Shown here: piece after piece, positions 33,648 through 41,795 of the stretch | Numbering within the stretch: position 1 is the stretch's first letter | How the letters are laid out: every line of letters starts with the position of its first letter | Source of the DNA: JAUIAI01 sp963732405 | GTDB taxonomy: Bacteria > Pseudomonadota > Gammaproteobacteria > Burkholderiales > Burkholderiaceae_E | Assembly (NCBI GenBank): GCA_963732405.1 | Contig: CAVSZG010000001.1 | Coordinates: 2,108,001 to 2,172,000 of the forward strand | Length of the DNA: 64,000 nucleotides | Reading direction: 5' to 3' | The notes under the pieces: model-generated | What the model saw: the letters and a program-made list of their open reading frames with translations, nothing else | The model's database searches: none | What the model was told of the DNA's origin: nothing | Program-made: the position numbers and the translations under genes

Positions 33648-34813
33648 TGCAACGGCGAATCTTCATTCTGGCTGCCGGCGCAACGGGACAGACACCGGCT
33701 CTGCTGCCCCCTGATGGGCCGGCCGATACGACGATTGATGGGCTGGATGCCCGTCCCGTCGATCTGCGTGAACCGGTGCGGGCCATGTTGCAATCCATGC
33801 CCTGGGCCGCCCCGACGATGCCTCGGCAGGCGTCACGTCTTGCTCAGTTGGCCGTGTTGGGCGCCTTGCAATGCCTGAGAGACCTGCCAGTCCGGTTGGC
33901 GGGCGATACGCCTTTGTACCTGGCCACCGGACTGGGCGACATCGCGCGTACCGACGCGTTGTACTACGACGTGATGCCGCCATCGGGCGGACCCGCCTCG
34001 CCAGCGCAATTCGTCAGTTCGGGCAACAACATGGCGGCGTTCTTTGTTGCCAGGCAGGCGGGACTGAGCGGACGCAATTTTACGGTGTCGCAGGATTCAT
34101 TGTCGCTAGAGCAGGCACTGTCGATGGCTTGCGCCGAGCTGCGCCGGTCCGTGTCTGTTTCGCGGCGCGGCAGGCCGCTTGTTACCCGACAGGCATTGGT
34201 CGGCGCAGTCGACGAGACCAGGTTGCCTCGCGAATTCTACGAGCGGCGATTTGCACCGGCCGCACGAATGGCCATTGGTGAGGGCAGTAGCTGGTTCGTG
34301 CTGGGCACCGATCAGCACGCGGCTCTGGGCGAGTTGCTCGATGTTGCTGTGGTCGAACTGCCCGACGGATCGACCGGCACGGTGAATGACTGGGCGGGCG
34401 CGGTCGCGCGGCGGGTGATCCAGGGCCTGGCATCGTCGGCCCGGCCCGACGATGCGATGGCAGGGCACGCCACCGGGGCCGCCGGCTCGCTGATCCTGGC
34501 CACGGGATGCCGCGTGAATGCCCGCGAGATGCAGGCGCTGATCGACGCGTTGGGGCGCACCGGAATGGGCGACGACGCAGGCGATTGCTCTCGCGGCGGG
34601 GGGCTCCTGCACTGGCCGTACCTTCGTGCGACCGGCTGTTTTCCGACGGCCGCCGGGCAGATGCTGGCCGCTGCGTTGTCCGGCCATGCCGCTAACGATG
34701 CCAGTGTCGCTGGCCGGCCGGCGCCCGGAACAACCCTGGTGCATGTCAATCGCGATGAGAACGGCATGCTCGGTCTCATCGCGGTCCGGGTGTCCGGTCC
34801 GCACGGCCGCTAG
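33644..34813 (+). CDS. Ketosynthase-like protein without active-site Cys (chain-length-factor type)
   Basis: A 389-aa thiolase-fold homologue of the preceding ketosynthase. Where the nucleophilic Cys should be, the sequence reads NFTVSQDSLSLEQAL (Ser152 at the Cys position), and the two catalytic His motifs are not conserved. SSGNNMAAFFVARQAG and GEGSSWFVLG keep the fold. Such proteins pair with an active ketosynthase to set chain length. The ATGATG start overlaps the previous stop. Its last 4 bp overlap, tail to tail, the convergent acyl-CoA dehydrogenase gene. It is the end of the left biosynthetic arm. Confidence 0.82.
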   Translation: MMQRRIFILAAGATGQTPALLPPDGPADTTIDGLDARPVDLREPVRAMLQSMPWAAPTMPRQASRLAQLAVLGALQCLRDLPVRLAGDTPLYLATGLGDIARTDALYYDVMPPSGGPASPAQFVSSGNNMAAFFVARQAGLSGRNFTVSQDSLSLEQALSMACAELRRSVSVSRRGRPLVTRQALVGAVDETRLPREFYERRFAPAARMAIGEGSSWFVLGTDQHAALGELLDVAVVELPDGSTGTVNDWAGAVARRVIQGLASSARPDDAMAGHATGAAGSLILATGCRVNAREMQALIDALGRTGMGDDAGDCSRGGGLLHWPYLRATGCFPTAAGQMLAAALSGHAANDASVAGRPAPGTTLVHVNRDENGMLGLIAVRVSGPHGR

Positions 34814-35964
34814 GACTTGCTCAAGCCCATGCTGCGTGCGATCACCTCCTTCATGATCTCGTTGGTGCCGCCATAGATGCGTGAGACCCGGGCGTCGGCG
34901 TAGGCACGGGCAATGCCGTATTCCCACATGAATCCGTAGCCGCCATGCAGTTGCAGGCATTCATCGATGACGCGCGCCTGGATTTCCGTGCAGGTGAGTT
35001 TGGCCATTGCCGCGGTGGCCGCGTCCAGTGAACCCTGCATCAGGGTGTCGATGCAATGATCAACGAAGACCCTGGCCATCTGGACTTGCGCCTGCAGCTC
35101 GGCGAGCTTGAAGCGGGTATTCTGAAAGGTCGAGACCGGCGTGCCGAAGGCCTTGCGCTCGCGTACATAGTCCAGGGTCTCATCGATTGCCTGCTGTGCC
35201 GAGGCGACTGCGCCGATGGCGATCTGCATGCGCTCCCAGGGCAATTCCTGCATCAGGTAGATGAATCCCTGACCCTCGCCGCCCAGCAGATTGGTCGCCG
35301 GCACCCGCACGTCCTGGAAGAACAGTTCGGCCGTGTCCTGCGCCTTCATGCCCAGCTTCTTGAGCCGTTTGCCGCGTTCGAATCCGGGCATGCCGCGCTC
35401 GACCAGGATCAGGCTCGTGCCCTTGGCACCGAGACTCGGATCGGTCTTGGCCACCACGATTACCAGATCGGCATGCCAGCCGTTGGTGATGAAGGTCTTC
35501 TGGCCATTGAGCACATAGTCGCCTTGCGCATCCTTTTTCGCCTGGGTCTTGATGGCCTGCAGGTCGGATCCCGCACCGGGTTCGCTCATCGCAATCGCGC
35601 CGACGATTTCACCGCTCGCCATGCGAGGCAGCAGGCGCTGCTTCTGCTCGTCGCTGCCATAGCGCAACAGATAAGGTGCGACGATTTCCGAGTGCAGGCT
35701 GAAGCCCAGGCCACTGGCATGGGCTCGTGCATGCTCTTCCATGATCACCATGCTGAACAGTCGATCGGCCCCGGCACCGCCGTATTGTTCGGGCATGCTC
35801 GGGCACAGGAAGCCGGCGCGGCCGGCCTTTCGCCAGACTTCACGGTCGACATACCCATCGTCTTCCCAGGCGGCATGATGGGGCACGACTTCCTTGTCGA
35901 GAAACTTCCGGTAGGCGTCGCGAAAGGCTTCGTGGGCCTCGGTGAAGAGTGGACGGGGCAGCAT
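34810..35964 (-). CDS. Acyl-CoA dehydrogenase
   Basis: FAD-dependent dehydrogenase of 384 aa. ATG 35964 has GGAG 6 nt upstream and gives MLPRPLFTEAHEAFRDAYRKF, a normal family start. Markers are CPSMPEQYGGAGAD, AIAMSEPGAGSDLQAIKTQA, KTFITNGWHADLVIVVAKTD, YVRERKAFGTPVSTFQNTRFKLAEL, ECLQLHGGYGFMWEY and the C-terminal SRIYGGTNEIMKEVIARSMG; here the position of the usual catalytic Glu in YGGTNEIM is visible. It is most like long-chain acyl-CoA dehydrogenases. The gene is convergent with the ketosynthase arm; participation in that pathway is unproven. Confidence 0.9.
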   Translation of the reverse strand: MLPRPLFTEAHEAFRDAYRKFLDKEVVPHHAAWEDDGYVDREVWRKAGRAGFLCPSMPEQYGGAGADRLFSMVIMEEHARAHASGLGFSLHSEIVAPYLLRYGSDEQKQRLLPRMASGEIVGAIAMSEPGAGSDLQAIKTQAKKDAQGDYVLNGQKTFITNGWHADLVIVVAKTDPSLGAKGTSLILVERGMPGFERGKRLKKLGMKAQDTAELFFQDVRVPATNLLGGEGQGFIYLMQELPWERMQIAIGAVASAQQAIDETLDYVRERKAFGTPVSTFQNTRFKLAELQAQVQMARVFVDHCIDTLMQGSLDAATAAMAKLTCTEIQARVIDECLQLHGGYGFMWEYGIARAYADARVSRIYGGTNEIMKEVIARSMGLSKS

Positions 35965-35985
35965 GATGTCTCCAGAAATGACCAA

Positions 35986-36011
35986 GGCCGACCGGTTCTG
36001 ACCGGTCGGCC
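35986..36011 (-). terminator. Terminator hairpin after the pilin-like gene
   Basis: Perfect 11-bp stem GGCCGACCGGT (35986-35996) / ACCGGTCGGCC (36001-36011) with the loop TCTG. It lies 45 bp past the stop of the minus-strand pilus operon and 22 bp before the acyl-CoA dehydrogenase ATG. On the minus strand it is followed by TTGGTCATTTCT, a moderate U content, so it probably ends the pilus operon transcript. Confidence 0.75.
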
Positions 36012-36055
36012 CCAGAGCATATCAGCGTCCCCGTCGGGGAGGACTCGCGGATCGT

Positions 36056-36718
36056 TTACATCGAGACTGAACAGGCGGCCGGTACCTGGTTGTCCATGTT
36101 GGTCAGGTCATAAGCGGTGAGGTTGCGGCAGCGCACCGATCCGGTGGCCGGATTGCCGTCGTCAAAGGAGGTGTCGATGACACTCATGATCTTGTGGGTG
36201 ATACCACGCTGGTCATAACCCATCGCCGGGTTATTGCCAGCCGCGGGGAAGTAGTTCGCCCAGCGGGCAGGCGAGGCCAGTCCGCCGAAGGGTGTGCGCA
36301 GACCTTCATTGCCGGCACCGGAAATGAAGCCGGCCACCCGCATATGATGCAGCGCATTGCAGTTCTCACCCGCATTGGCGGTGCCGGCGTTCTGGCAGGC
36401 CGAACCGTAGATGATGAAGCCATCACCGTTGCCGTTGATCACGGCCGGTGCCGCACTCGGAAAGCGGGTGGTCGCCTGGCTGTCATCGCCCGGGCTCATC
36501 CGATATCGATCCTGATAGGCATACAGCGCAGCCGCGGTTTCCCGGCTCATGTTGTAGGTCGATTTGATCTTCGTGTTGAAAATCAGCTCCTGCCCCTTGA
36601 GCACGGCACCGAGCAACAGGCCGACGATCACCAGAACGATCGCAATCTCGACCAGCGTGAAACCGCTCTGCGCGGCGTGAGGGGAGCGCAGTGGCTGACG
36701 GCGCATTGCTTGTTTCAT
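36056..36718 (-). CDS. Type IV pilin-like protein (MSHA-locus prepilin)
   Basis: A 220-aa prepilin. ATG 36718 has GGAG 6 nt upstream. A 19-residue basic leader ends in Gly, followed by the class III cleavage/methylation site G-FTLVE (Glu5 present) and the hydrophobic pilin helix IAIVLVIVGLLLGAVLKGQELI. The body has repeated Cys (SACQNAG, ENCNA, VRCRN, PAACS), suggesting two disulfides. It is the last gene of the 12-gene pilus operon and the only one with its own strong ribosome site, consistent with higher expression, so it could be the major pilin. That is inference. Confidence 0.88.
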   Translation of the reverse strand: MKQAMRRQPLRSPHAAQSGFTLVEIAIVLVIVGLLLGAVLKGQELIFNTKIKSTYNMSRETAAALYAYQDRYRMSPGDDSQATTRFPSAAPAVINGNGDGFIIYGSACQNAGTANAGENCNALHHMRVAGFISGAGNEGLRTPFGGLASPARWANYFPAAGNNPAMGYDQRGITHKIMSVIDTSFDDGNPATGSVRCRNLTAYDLTNMDNQVPAACSVSM

Positions 36719-36719
36719 T

Positions 36720-37544
36720 TCAATCTCCATGACGGGACATACGGGTAGGATCGATCGTCGGGGAAAATCCCGGCTCACTTTCGGTTTCGGCGTGCGGCGC
36801 GCCGGCTTGAGCGCGCCGGTCGGCCGACAGACGGTGTTCGATGTCGCGCAGATCGCCGATCATCACCGCGAGTGCGCGGGGATCGCTGACCTGGCCGCTG
36901 GCGATGAGTCCGCCAAGCAATACGCGCGCGCTGTCCAGCTCATCGAGGTCGCGCAGCATGAAGGCCTCCAGCTCACGCGCCCAGGCCGGCATCGTCACGG
37001 CGGCATCGGCCGTGCGCAGTGCCTGGGCATAGCGACGGGCCAGCCCGGTGTCGTGCAATTCATGCCGGGCCAGATGGGCGGCCTGGGCCAGCCAGGGCCA
37101 GTGGGTCTGCGGATCGGTCTGGAAGCGATCATGAATCCAGTCGAGCATCCGGCGGGCCAGATCGGGCGGCGCGATGCCGGCGTAGATCCGACTGATCAGA
37201 AACGTCGGATAGCCGGAGTCCGGGGCCAGCTCGGCGGCACGTCCGAGCCAGTCGAATACACCCGTCAGATCGATCGAGCGAAGGCCCACCGCCTGACCGG
37301 CCTGGGCATCGAATGACTGGGCGAACAGGACGGCCGCCGTCGCGGCGCCGCGCGTCTCACCCAGCGAACCGATCCGCCACTGTATGACCGATGGTGGCGC
37401 GGGCAGATCGACCTGGAGCCGCCATTGCCGGGGTTGCAGCACGCTGAAGACGCCTTGCAGCGCGAGCACCAGGCCCAGGGCCAACAAAGGGGCGCGGAAT
37501 CGCCGGCCCGGTGCGGACGATTCAGTCGAATTCACGATCGACAT
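36720..37544 (-). CDS. Single-span membrane protein of the pilus operon, function unknown
   Basis: A 274-aa protein not matched to a named family. Residues 17-37 form one membrane helix (APLLALGLVLALQGVFSVL). The rest is probably periplasmic: LSRAAELAPDSGY-like helical repeat stretches (for example FDWLGRAAELAPDSGYP and ARRYAQALRTADAA) suggest a TPR-type alpha-solenoid, and the tail is disordered and Arg/Pro-rich. It overlaps the upstream ABC-2 permease gene by 23 bp and ends 1 bp before the pilin start. By position it parallels the membrane/periplasmic PilG component that accompanies PilH/PilI in Myxococcus pili, but sequence alone does not show homology. Confidence 0.75.
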   Translation of the reverse strand: MSIVNSTESSAPGRRFRAPLLALGLVLALQGVFSVLQPRQWRLQVDLPAPPSVIQWRIGSLGETRGAATAAVLFAQSFDAQAGQAVGLRSIDLTGVFDWLGRAAELAPDSGYPTFLISRIYAGIAPPDLARRMLDWIHDRFQTDPQTHWPWLAQAAHLARHELHDTGLARRYAQALRTADAAVTMPAWARELEAFMLRDLDELDSARVLLGGLIASGQVSDPRALAVMIGDLRDIEHRLSADRRAQAGAPHAETESEPGFSPTIDPTRMSRHGD

Positions 37545-38349
37545 CCCGGCAGGCCACGAGCAGCAGCAGCGTCAGATACAGCAGGCACTGGGCCAGTCCC
37601 TGGAGCATCCCCCAGCCCATCGTTGAAGCCAGAGCCTGGGCACCCGCGGCTGGCGAATCGAGCAACCATCCGGTCGGGGCGAAGAAATCCAGCCGCGGCA
37701 GGATCAGCGCGAGCAGCCCGGTAAACCATTGGGCCGGTCCACCGCCGGCGTCGCCGTCGGTCAGGCCGCCGGACGCAGCCAGCATGTCGATCACGCCGAT
37801 CGCGCGACTGCACAGGTAGAAAACCAGGGTGGCCAGCAGGCTGGCGGCCGGCCGGCGCAAGGCGATCGTCACAGCCAGGGCGAGCGCGGCAGTCATCCAT
37901 AACTCGAGCATCAGGCTGGTGGTCCAGGCGAGCCATGACACGAGTCGGTCAGTGGCGGCCAGGGGCAGTCCGGCTGCCAATGCGGTGGGCACGCCCATGA
38001 TGGCCAGGCCGCCGAAGCGACCCAACACCCAGACCGAGCGCGCGATTGGAGCGCTCAAGGCGGTTTCGATGCGTCGTTCGGTCAGTTCGCGACCGATCAC
38101 GCTGACCGACACCGCAGCGACCACGACCACGGCAGTCAGACGCATCAGGGGCGCGGTCAGCGAGATTGCCGAATCGGCCGACTCGATCATGGCCATTGCG
38201 GCGACGAACCAGCGACAGCAAAGGCCGGCCAGCACCAGCATGGCCAGCATGACGAGCAGTCGGCCATGACGGGCTTCGAGCCAGGTGGCCTGGGCGAGCA
38301 TCGCGATAGGCGAGGCCGTTGCCGGCGCGACAGTGGCAACGCTGCTCAT
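37522..38349 (-). CDS. ABC-2-type permease embedded in the pilus operon
   Basis: A 275-aa polytopic membrane protein with six predicted helices. The pattern (LLVMLAMLVLAGLCC..., LTAVVVVAAVSVSVIGRELTERRIETALSAPIARSVWVLGRFGG, ...) matches ABC-2/CcmB-like permeases, including the cytoplasmic coupling stretch RELTERRIETALSAPI. No ATPase is adjacent on this strand; the likely partner is the ATPase at 50338-51156 at the other end of the locus. It overlaps the upstream prepilin-like gene by 4 bp. The role may be analogous to PilI of Myxococcus; this is inference. Confidence 0.82.
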   Translation of the reverse strand: MSSVATVAPATASPIAMLAQATWLEARHGRLLVMLAMLVLAGLCCRWFVAAMAMIESADSAISLTAPLMRLTAVVVVAAVSVSVIGRELTERRIETALSAPIARSVWVLGRFGGLAIMGVPTALAAGLPLAATDRLVSWLAWTTSLMLELWMTAALALAVTIALRRPAASLLATLVFYLCSRAIGVIDMLAASGGLTDGDAGGGPAQWFTGLLALILPRLDFFAPTGWLLDSPAAGAQALASTMGWGMLQGLAQCLLYLTLLLLVACRDVDREFD

Positions 38350-39179
38350 CGGGTGAATCCACCGCGCACCAGACGATCGGCCAGGATCGGCCAGGCCAGC
38401 CAGGTCAGTTGATCATCAAAGCCGCCGCCGGTCGCACCGGGTGGATCGAAGCGCCGATTGATGTAGGTGCGCGCGATGGGCTGGTTCGCATTCTGACGTT
38501 CATCGACCGACCAGGCGGCGATATCGTTGCCATTCACGCCACGCGACCAGACGATGGCCGCCGCATTGCTGGCCAGGGTGTTGGCTGCTGTACCGCACCG
38601 GTTGACGCCGGCACCGATGCCAGCCGACGAGCGGCAGACGAACAATCCCTGACCGGCAGCCATGGATGTCTGTACATCGATGCGTCGACTGCTCGAGCCG
38701 GGCGCACCCAGGCCGGCCGATGAGAGGGCACTGGCCACCGGTGCGGCCAATCGCGGAATGCCGTAACGCAGCGCCCGTAAATGGGTGCCATTGTTCTGGC
38801 CGGCGCCATCGGCGAAGGCGTCATTGAGCAGACCATTGCCATCGCTGCCGGGCAGCCCGAGCGTGGCCGCTGGCAGGAAGCCGGCCTCGGTCGAGCAGAC
38901 GATGATGCCGCCGGCATTTGATGCAATGGATTCCTGACCATTGGTCGTGGCCAGTGCCGGACAGGGCAGTCGACCGGCCGACCCAGCGAATGCGAGCAGG
39001 GCATCGTTGGCCTGGTCGATCAGGGTACGGGTGGCGACGATCTTGCTCTGTTCAGTCTGTTTGGCGATCGAGGCGATCAGACCGATGGCGGCCAGGCTGA
39101 TGATGGCCATGCCGATGGCAATCTCGACCAGGGTGAAGCCCCTGCCGGTGGATGTCGAGCGAAAGTGGTTCGGATTCAT
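38346..39179 (-). CDS. Prepilin-like protein of the MSHA locus (minor pilin)
   Basis: A 277-aa protein with an N-terminal prepilin signal: RG-FTLVEIAIGMAIISLAAIGLIA, cleavage after Gly with Glu5. The body contains LPCPALATTNGQE and repeated small, Gly/Ala-rich loops with Cys pairs (VCSTEAG, FVCRSS, NRCGT). Its length and LPCPA motif resemble large minor pilins of MSHA loci (MshO/MshD-like). It overlaps both neighbours by 4 bp, so it is translated as part of the operon. Confidence 0.82.
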   Translation of the reverse strand: MNPNHFRSTSTGRGFTLVEIAIGMAIISLAAIGLIASIAKQTEQSKIVATRTLIDQANDALLAFAGSAGRLPCPALATTNGQESIASNAGGIIVCSTEAGFLPAATLGLPGSDGNGLLNDAFADGAGQNNGTHLRALRYGIPRLAAPVASALSSAGLGAPGSSSRRIDVQTSMAAGQGLFVCRSSAGIGAGVNRCGTAANTLASNAAAIVWSRGVNGNDIAAWSVDERQNANQPIARTYINRRFDPPGATGGGFDDQLTWLAWPILADRLVRGGFTR

Positions 39180-40645
39180 CGGACGATGGTCAGGCGATCG
39201 TTGTCGGGCGAGGTTCCGGGCGTTGTTGTCACGAAGACGTCCAGGCCGCCGGCATTGGGCAGTGAGTCCAGCCAGTCTGCCGGCAGTGATGACAACACTC
39301 CGCTGTTGATCGGTGTTTGGGCGCTGCCGCGGGCGGCGGCGAAGGGTGGCCGACGGATCGGCGCGCCCGGTGCGACGAGCAGCGCATTCACGTCATTGCG
39401 CGAGTCGACGACCAGTCCGGGTGCATTGCACGCGCCATTGGCCGGATTGCAGCGCGCCGAGACGGCATAGATGAACCAGTGTTGCCAGCCGGCCGCCGTG
39501 AGCCAGGTCGGCAGCACAGGGGCGCCACCGACGCCACAGTTGCCATCGCTGCTGGGCGGATGTCCGAACCGAAGTCCATTACTGCAGGCACCCGTGGCAT
39601 CACTGAGCGCGGCGGCATAGGGGAAGTGACCCTGGGTGGCACGAAACTCGCGCAATAGCGCGTCGAGTTCGGCCCAGGCCCGCGAACCCAGGTTGTCGAA
39701 CAATTCGTCGATGGTCACGAACAGCACCTTGTCGTTGAAATGATGCGGATCGGCATACAGGGTGTCGCGCTCGACGAGAGGGCCGTCCGAGGCAGCATTG
39801 ATCAAGACCCAGGGCTGGTTGTTCGCATGTCGATAGTTGGCGTTGTCATAGGTGCCGGGACGACAGGGTTGACCGCAGTCCGCACGGACCGTGGCCCGAT
39901 CCAACCAGGCAGCCGGGCCTGCGGTGGCGGTGCGGGTCTGACCGGGCAGCGCCGGACCTGGCATCACGAGCGCGAGTGCGACCCGGTCGGACAGCAGGTT
40001 GCCCCGCGCGTCCAGCACCTGGATCCAGGGAAAGGGTTGTTCACCGGGGCAGGCATAACTGGTGAATGCGGCGCCCAGCATCATCGGATTCAGATTCGGC
40101 AGGCAGGTCGCGCCGACGGCCAGATTGGGCGAGACGATCACCCACGGCAGTTCACCCGCCGGATCATCGGCCGCGGACGTGCTCACTGGCAGACCCAGTT
40201 GTTGCCAGGGTAGTCGGCCGAAGCATCGGGCGTTGGCGCCGCTGGTGGCGACGGGCGCCATGGCCTGACCCGGATTCCAGGTGCGACGAGCGCATAGTCC
40301 GACTTCCGCCAGTCCGTCATAGCCCGGTTCCACTGCATCAACGCCGGTGCCCGTATTCCGGGGCAGATCGGGCAGCCAGGTCAGTTCACCGAGGCGGGTC
40401 GTGACCGACTGCAGCCGGGGTTGGGCGATGTGCGAGATCAACAGGTCGCGGGCCTGCTCGAGCGCACGCTGATCCCTGAGCGTGCGATCCTGATGTCGGT
40501 TCAATGCCTGGTGGGCCAGACCCGTCAGCGCCGTGGCCGTCAACAGCAGCAGCACCACGAACAGATAGAACACCATGCCGCGCTGGCCACTGACCTGCGC
40601 TTGAGCGCCGGTCCTCCGGATTCCGATTGATGTCTGGCGAATCAT
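39176..40645 (-). CDS. PilX/MshP-like pilus assembly protein
   Basis: A 489-aa protein starting with a basic leader and the hydrophobic helix QRGMVFYLFVVLLLLTATALTGLAHQAL, the pattern of PilX/MshP proteins (G then M/F instead of FTLxE). Helical RALEQARDLLISHIAQ follows, and a large Cys-containing domain (several CPG/CNP motifs) extends to the end, probably exposed at the pilus tip or periplasm. Conserved-looking blocks are LPWVIVSPN and FFIYAVSARCNPA-like FIYAVSARCNPANGACNAP. The exact MSHA name is not certain. It overlaps both neighbours by 4 bp. Confidence 0.78.
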   Translation of the reverse strand: MIRQTSIGIRRTGAQAQVSGQRGMVFYLFVVLLLLTATALTGLAHQALNRHQDRTLRDQRALEQARDLLISHIAQPRLQSVTTRLGELTWLPDLPRNTGTGVDAVEPGYDGLAEVGLCARRTWNPGQAMAPVATSGANARCFGRLPWQQLGLPVSTSAADDPAGELPWVIVSPNLAVGATCLPNLNPMMLGAAFTSYACPGEQPFPWIQVLDARGNLLSDRVALALVMPGPALPGQTRTATAGPAAWLDRATVRADCGQPCRPGTYDNANYRHANNQPWVLINAASDGPLVERDTLYADPHHFNDKVLFVTIDELFDNLGSRAWAELDALLREFRATQGHFPYAAALSDATGACSNGLRFGHPPSSDGNCGVGGAPVLPTWLTAAGWQHWFIYAVSARCNPANGACNAPGLVVDSRNDVNALLVAPGAPIRRPPFAAARGSAQTPINSGVLSSLPADWLDSLPNAGGLDVFVTTTPGTSPDNDRLTIVR

Positions 40646-41121
40646 GGCTGGCGCTGGACGGGCCCTGGTCTGTCGGCCGGGTCTCGGGTCTCGCCGATGA
40701 TCAGGCCGTCGGCCGTGATCGTCTGGCCGGCCCGCAGGCTGGCGTCGACTGACTCTCGCGCCACATGCAGGCGGTCACCGTCGAGTCTGAGCCGGGTGTG
40801 GCCCGATTCGGTTTGCTGGTCGAGTTGCTGACCGTCGACCCATGCGGTGACCCGACCCTGCGACCGGCGGACCACGCCATCGAAGCGCAGTGCCGTGGGC
40901 GCCACCTGGATCATGGGGGTAACGGCGGCATCGTGATTGCCGAGCATGGCCGCCTCCAGGGCGCGCCGCTGCGCGGGCGTGTAGAACAATCGGCCCACGC
41001 TGGTGCGCACGGAAGCCGGCTGCACGGCCTGCGCCTCATCGGCCAGCACGTGGGTCGCCGGCCACACTGCGCACAGCAGGCATAGAGTGGTCAGCAACAT
41101 TCGCCGGGTGGATCGCATCAT
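40642..41121 (-). CDS. MshK/PilP-like pilus alignment protein
   Basis: A 159-aa exported protein with signal peptide (MLLTTLCLLCAVWPATHVLA). The mature part has GRLFYTPAQRRALEAA and RFDGVVRRSQGRVTAWVDG, which matches small MSHA biogenesis proteins of the MshK type that link the inner-membrane PilMNO-like complex to the secretin. Its beta-rich C-terminus (AGQTITADGLIIGE) fits the HR domain of PilP/GspC. The ATG lies inside the previous stop (ATGA), as throughout this operon. Confidence 0.78.
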   Translation of the reverse strand: MMRSTRRMLLTTLCLLCAVWPATHVLADEAQAVQPASVRTSVGRLFYTPAQRRALEAAMLGNHDAAVTPMIQVAPTALRFDGVVRRSQGRVTAWVDGQQLDQQTESGHTRLRLDGDRLHVARESVDASLRAGQTITADGLIIGETRDPADRPGPVQRQP

Positions 41122-41795
41122 CGACTCTCCACGAGTTCTGCGCTCGCGTCCATCGCCATCGGAGTGTTGGTCTGAGCGTCGGAGAATACATACCAGTTGA
41201 TCGAACAGCGGGCTCGCAGCCTGGGGACCTGGCCGCGTTCGACTTCGGCGGTGGTCAACAGGGCTGCCTGCCGGTCGATCGCGCAGCCTTCGACCACGGC
41301 CAATCCGGTCAGCGAACGATCCAGAGCGTGAAGCAGGCCGGTCAGTTGCTCTTCATGCAGTGGCAAGGCTTCGAACACCAGTTCATGACGACCCAGCGAA
41401 TAGGTGATCAGTGGCATGTCGTCAGCGTGGCGCACGGGCCGCAATCCGGCCAGGGCATAACTGCGCACCGGCACCTGACTGTCCCTGACGATGCGCTCGA
41501 AGCGATCGATGGCATGGGTTTTTGAGAACGTGCCGATCACGCCAGCGTCGCGCCACCAGTCGAAGCGCTGGTGATAGTCCTGCGCCTGAATCAGGTCGCG
41601 GTTCATTGAGCCAACCTGCAGCGACAGCGAGTTCAGCTGACTGACCAGGCGTTTGCGATCGTCCGCCTCGCCCAGGTAATGGGCGACTCCCCAGCCGGCC
41701 AGACCGATGCCCAGCATGGCCATCAAACCCGCGCCAATCGCCGTGCTGCGAAGTGCCCGCATCATGCTGCCGTCCCTGGGCTTGTTCTGGCTCAT
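41118..41795 (-). CDS. MshJ/PilO-like inner-membrane pilus alignment protein
   Basis: A 225-aa bitopic protein with a short cytoplasmic N-terminus, one helix (AIGAGLMAMLGIGLAGWGVAHYL) and a periplasmic coiled coil (DRKRLVSQLNSLSLQVGSMNRDLIQAQ). A ferredoxin-like domain follows (ELVFEALPLHEEQLTGLLHALDRSLTGLAVVEGCAI), the PilO/GspM plan. It lies between the PilM-PilN-like protein and the MshK-like protein with 4-bp overlaps on both sides, the order expected for the alignment complex. Confidence 0.8.
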   Translation of the reverse strand: MSQNKPRDGSMMRALRSTAIGAGLMAMLGIGLAGWGVAHYLGEADDRKRLVSQLNSLSLQVGSMNRDLIQAQDYHQRFDWWRDAGVIGTFSKTHAIDRFERIVRDSQVPVRSYALAGLRPVRHADDMPLITYSLGRHELVFEALPLHEEQLTGLLHALDRSLTGLAVVEGCAIDRQAALLTTAEVERGQVPRLRARCSINWYVFSDAQTNTPMAMDASAELVESR

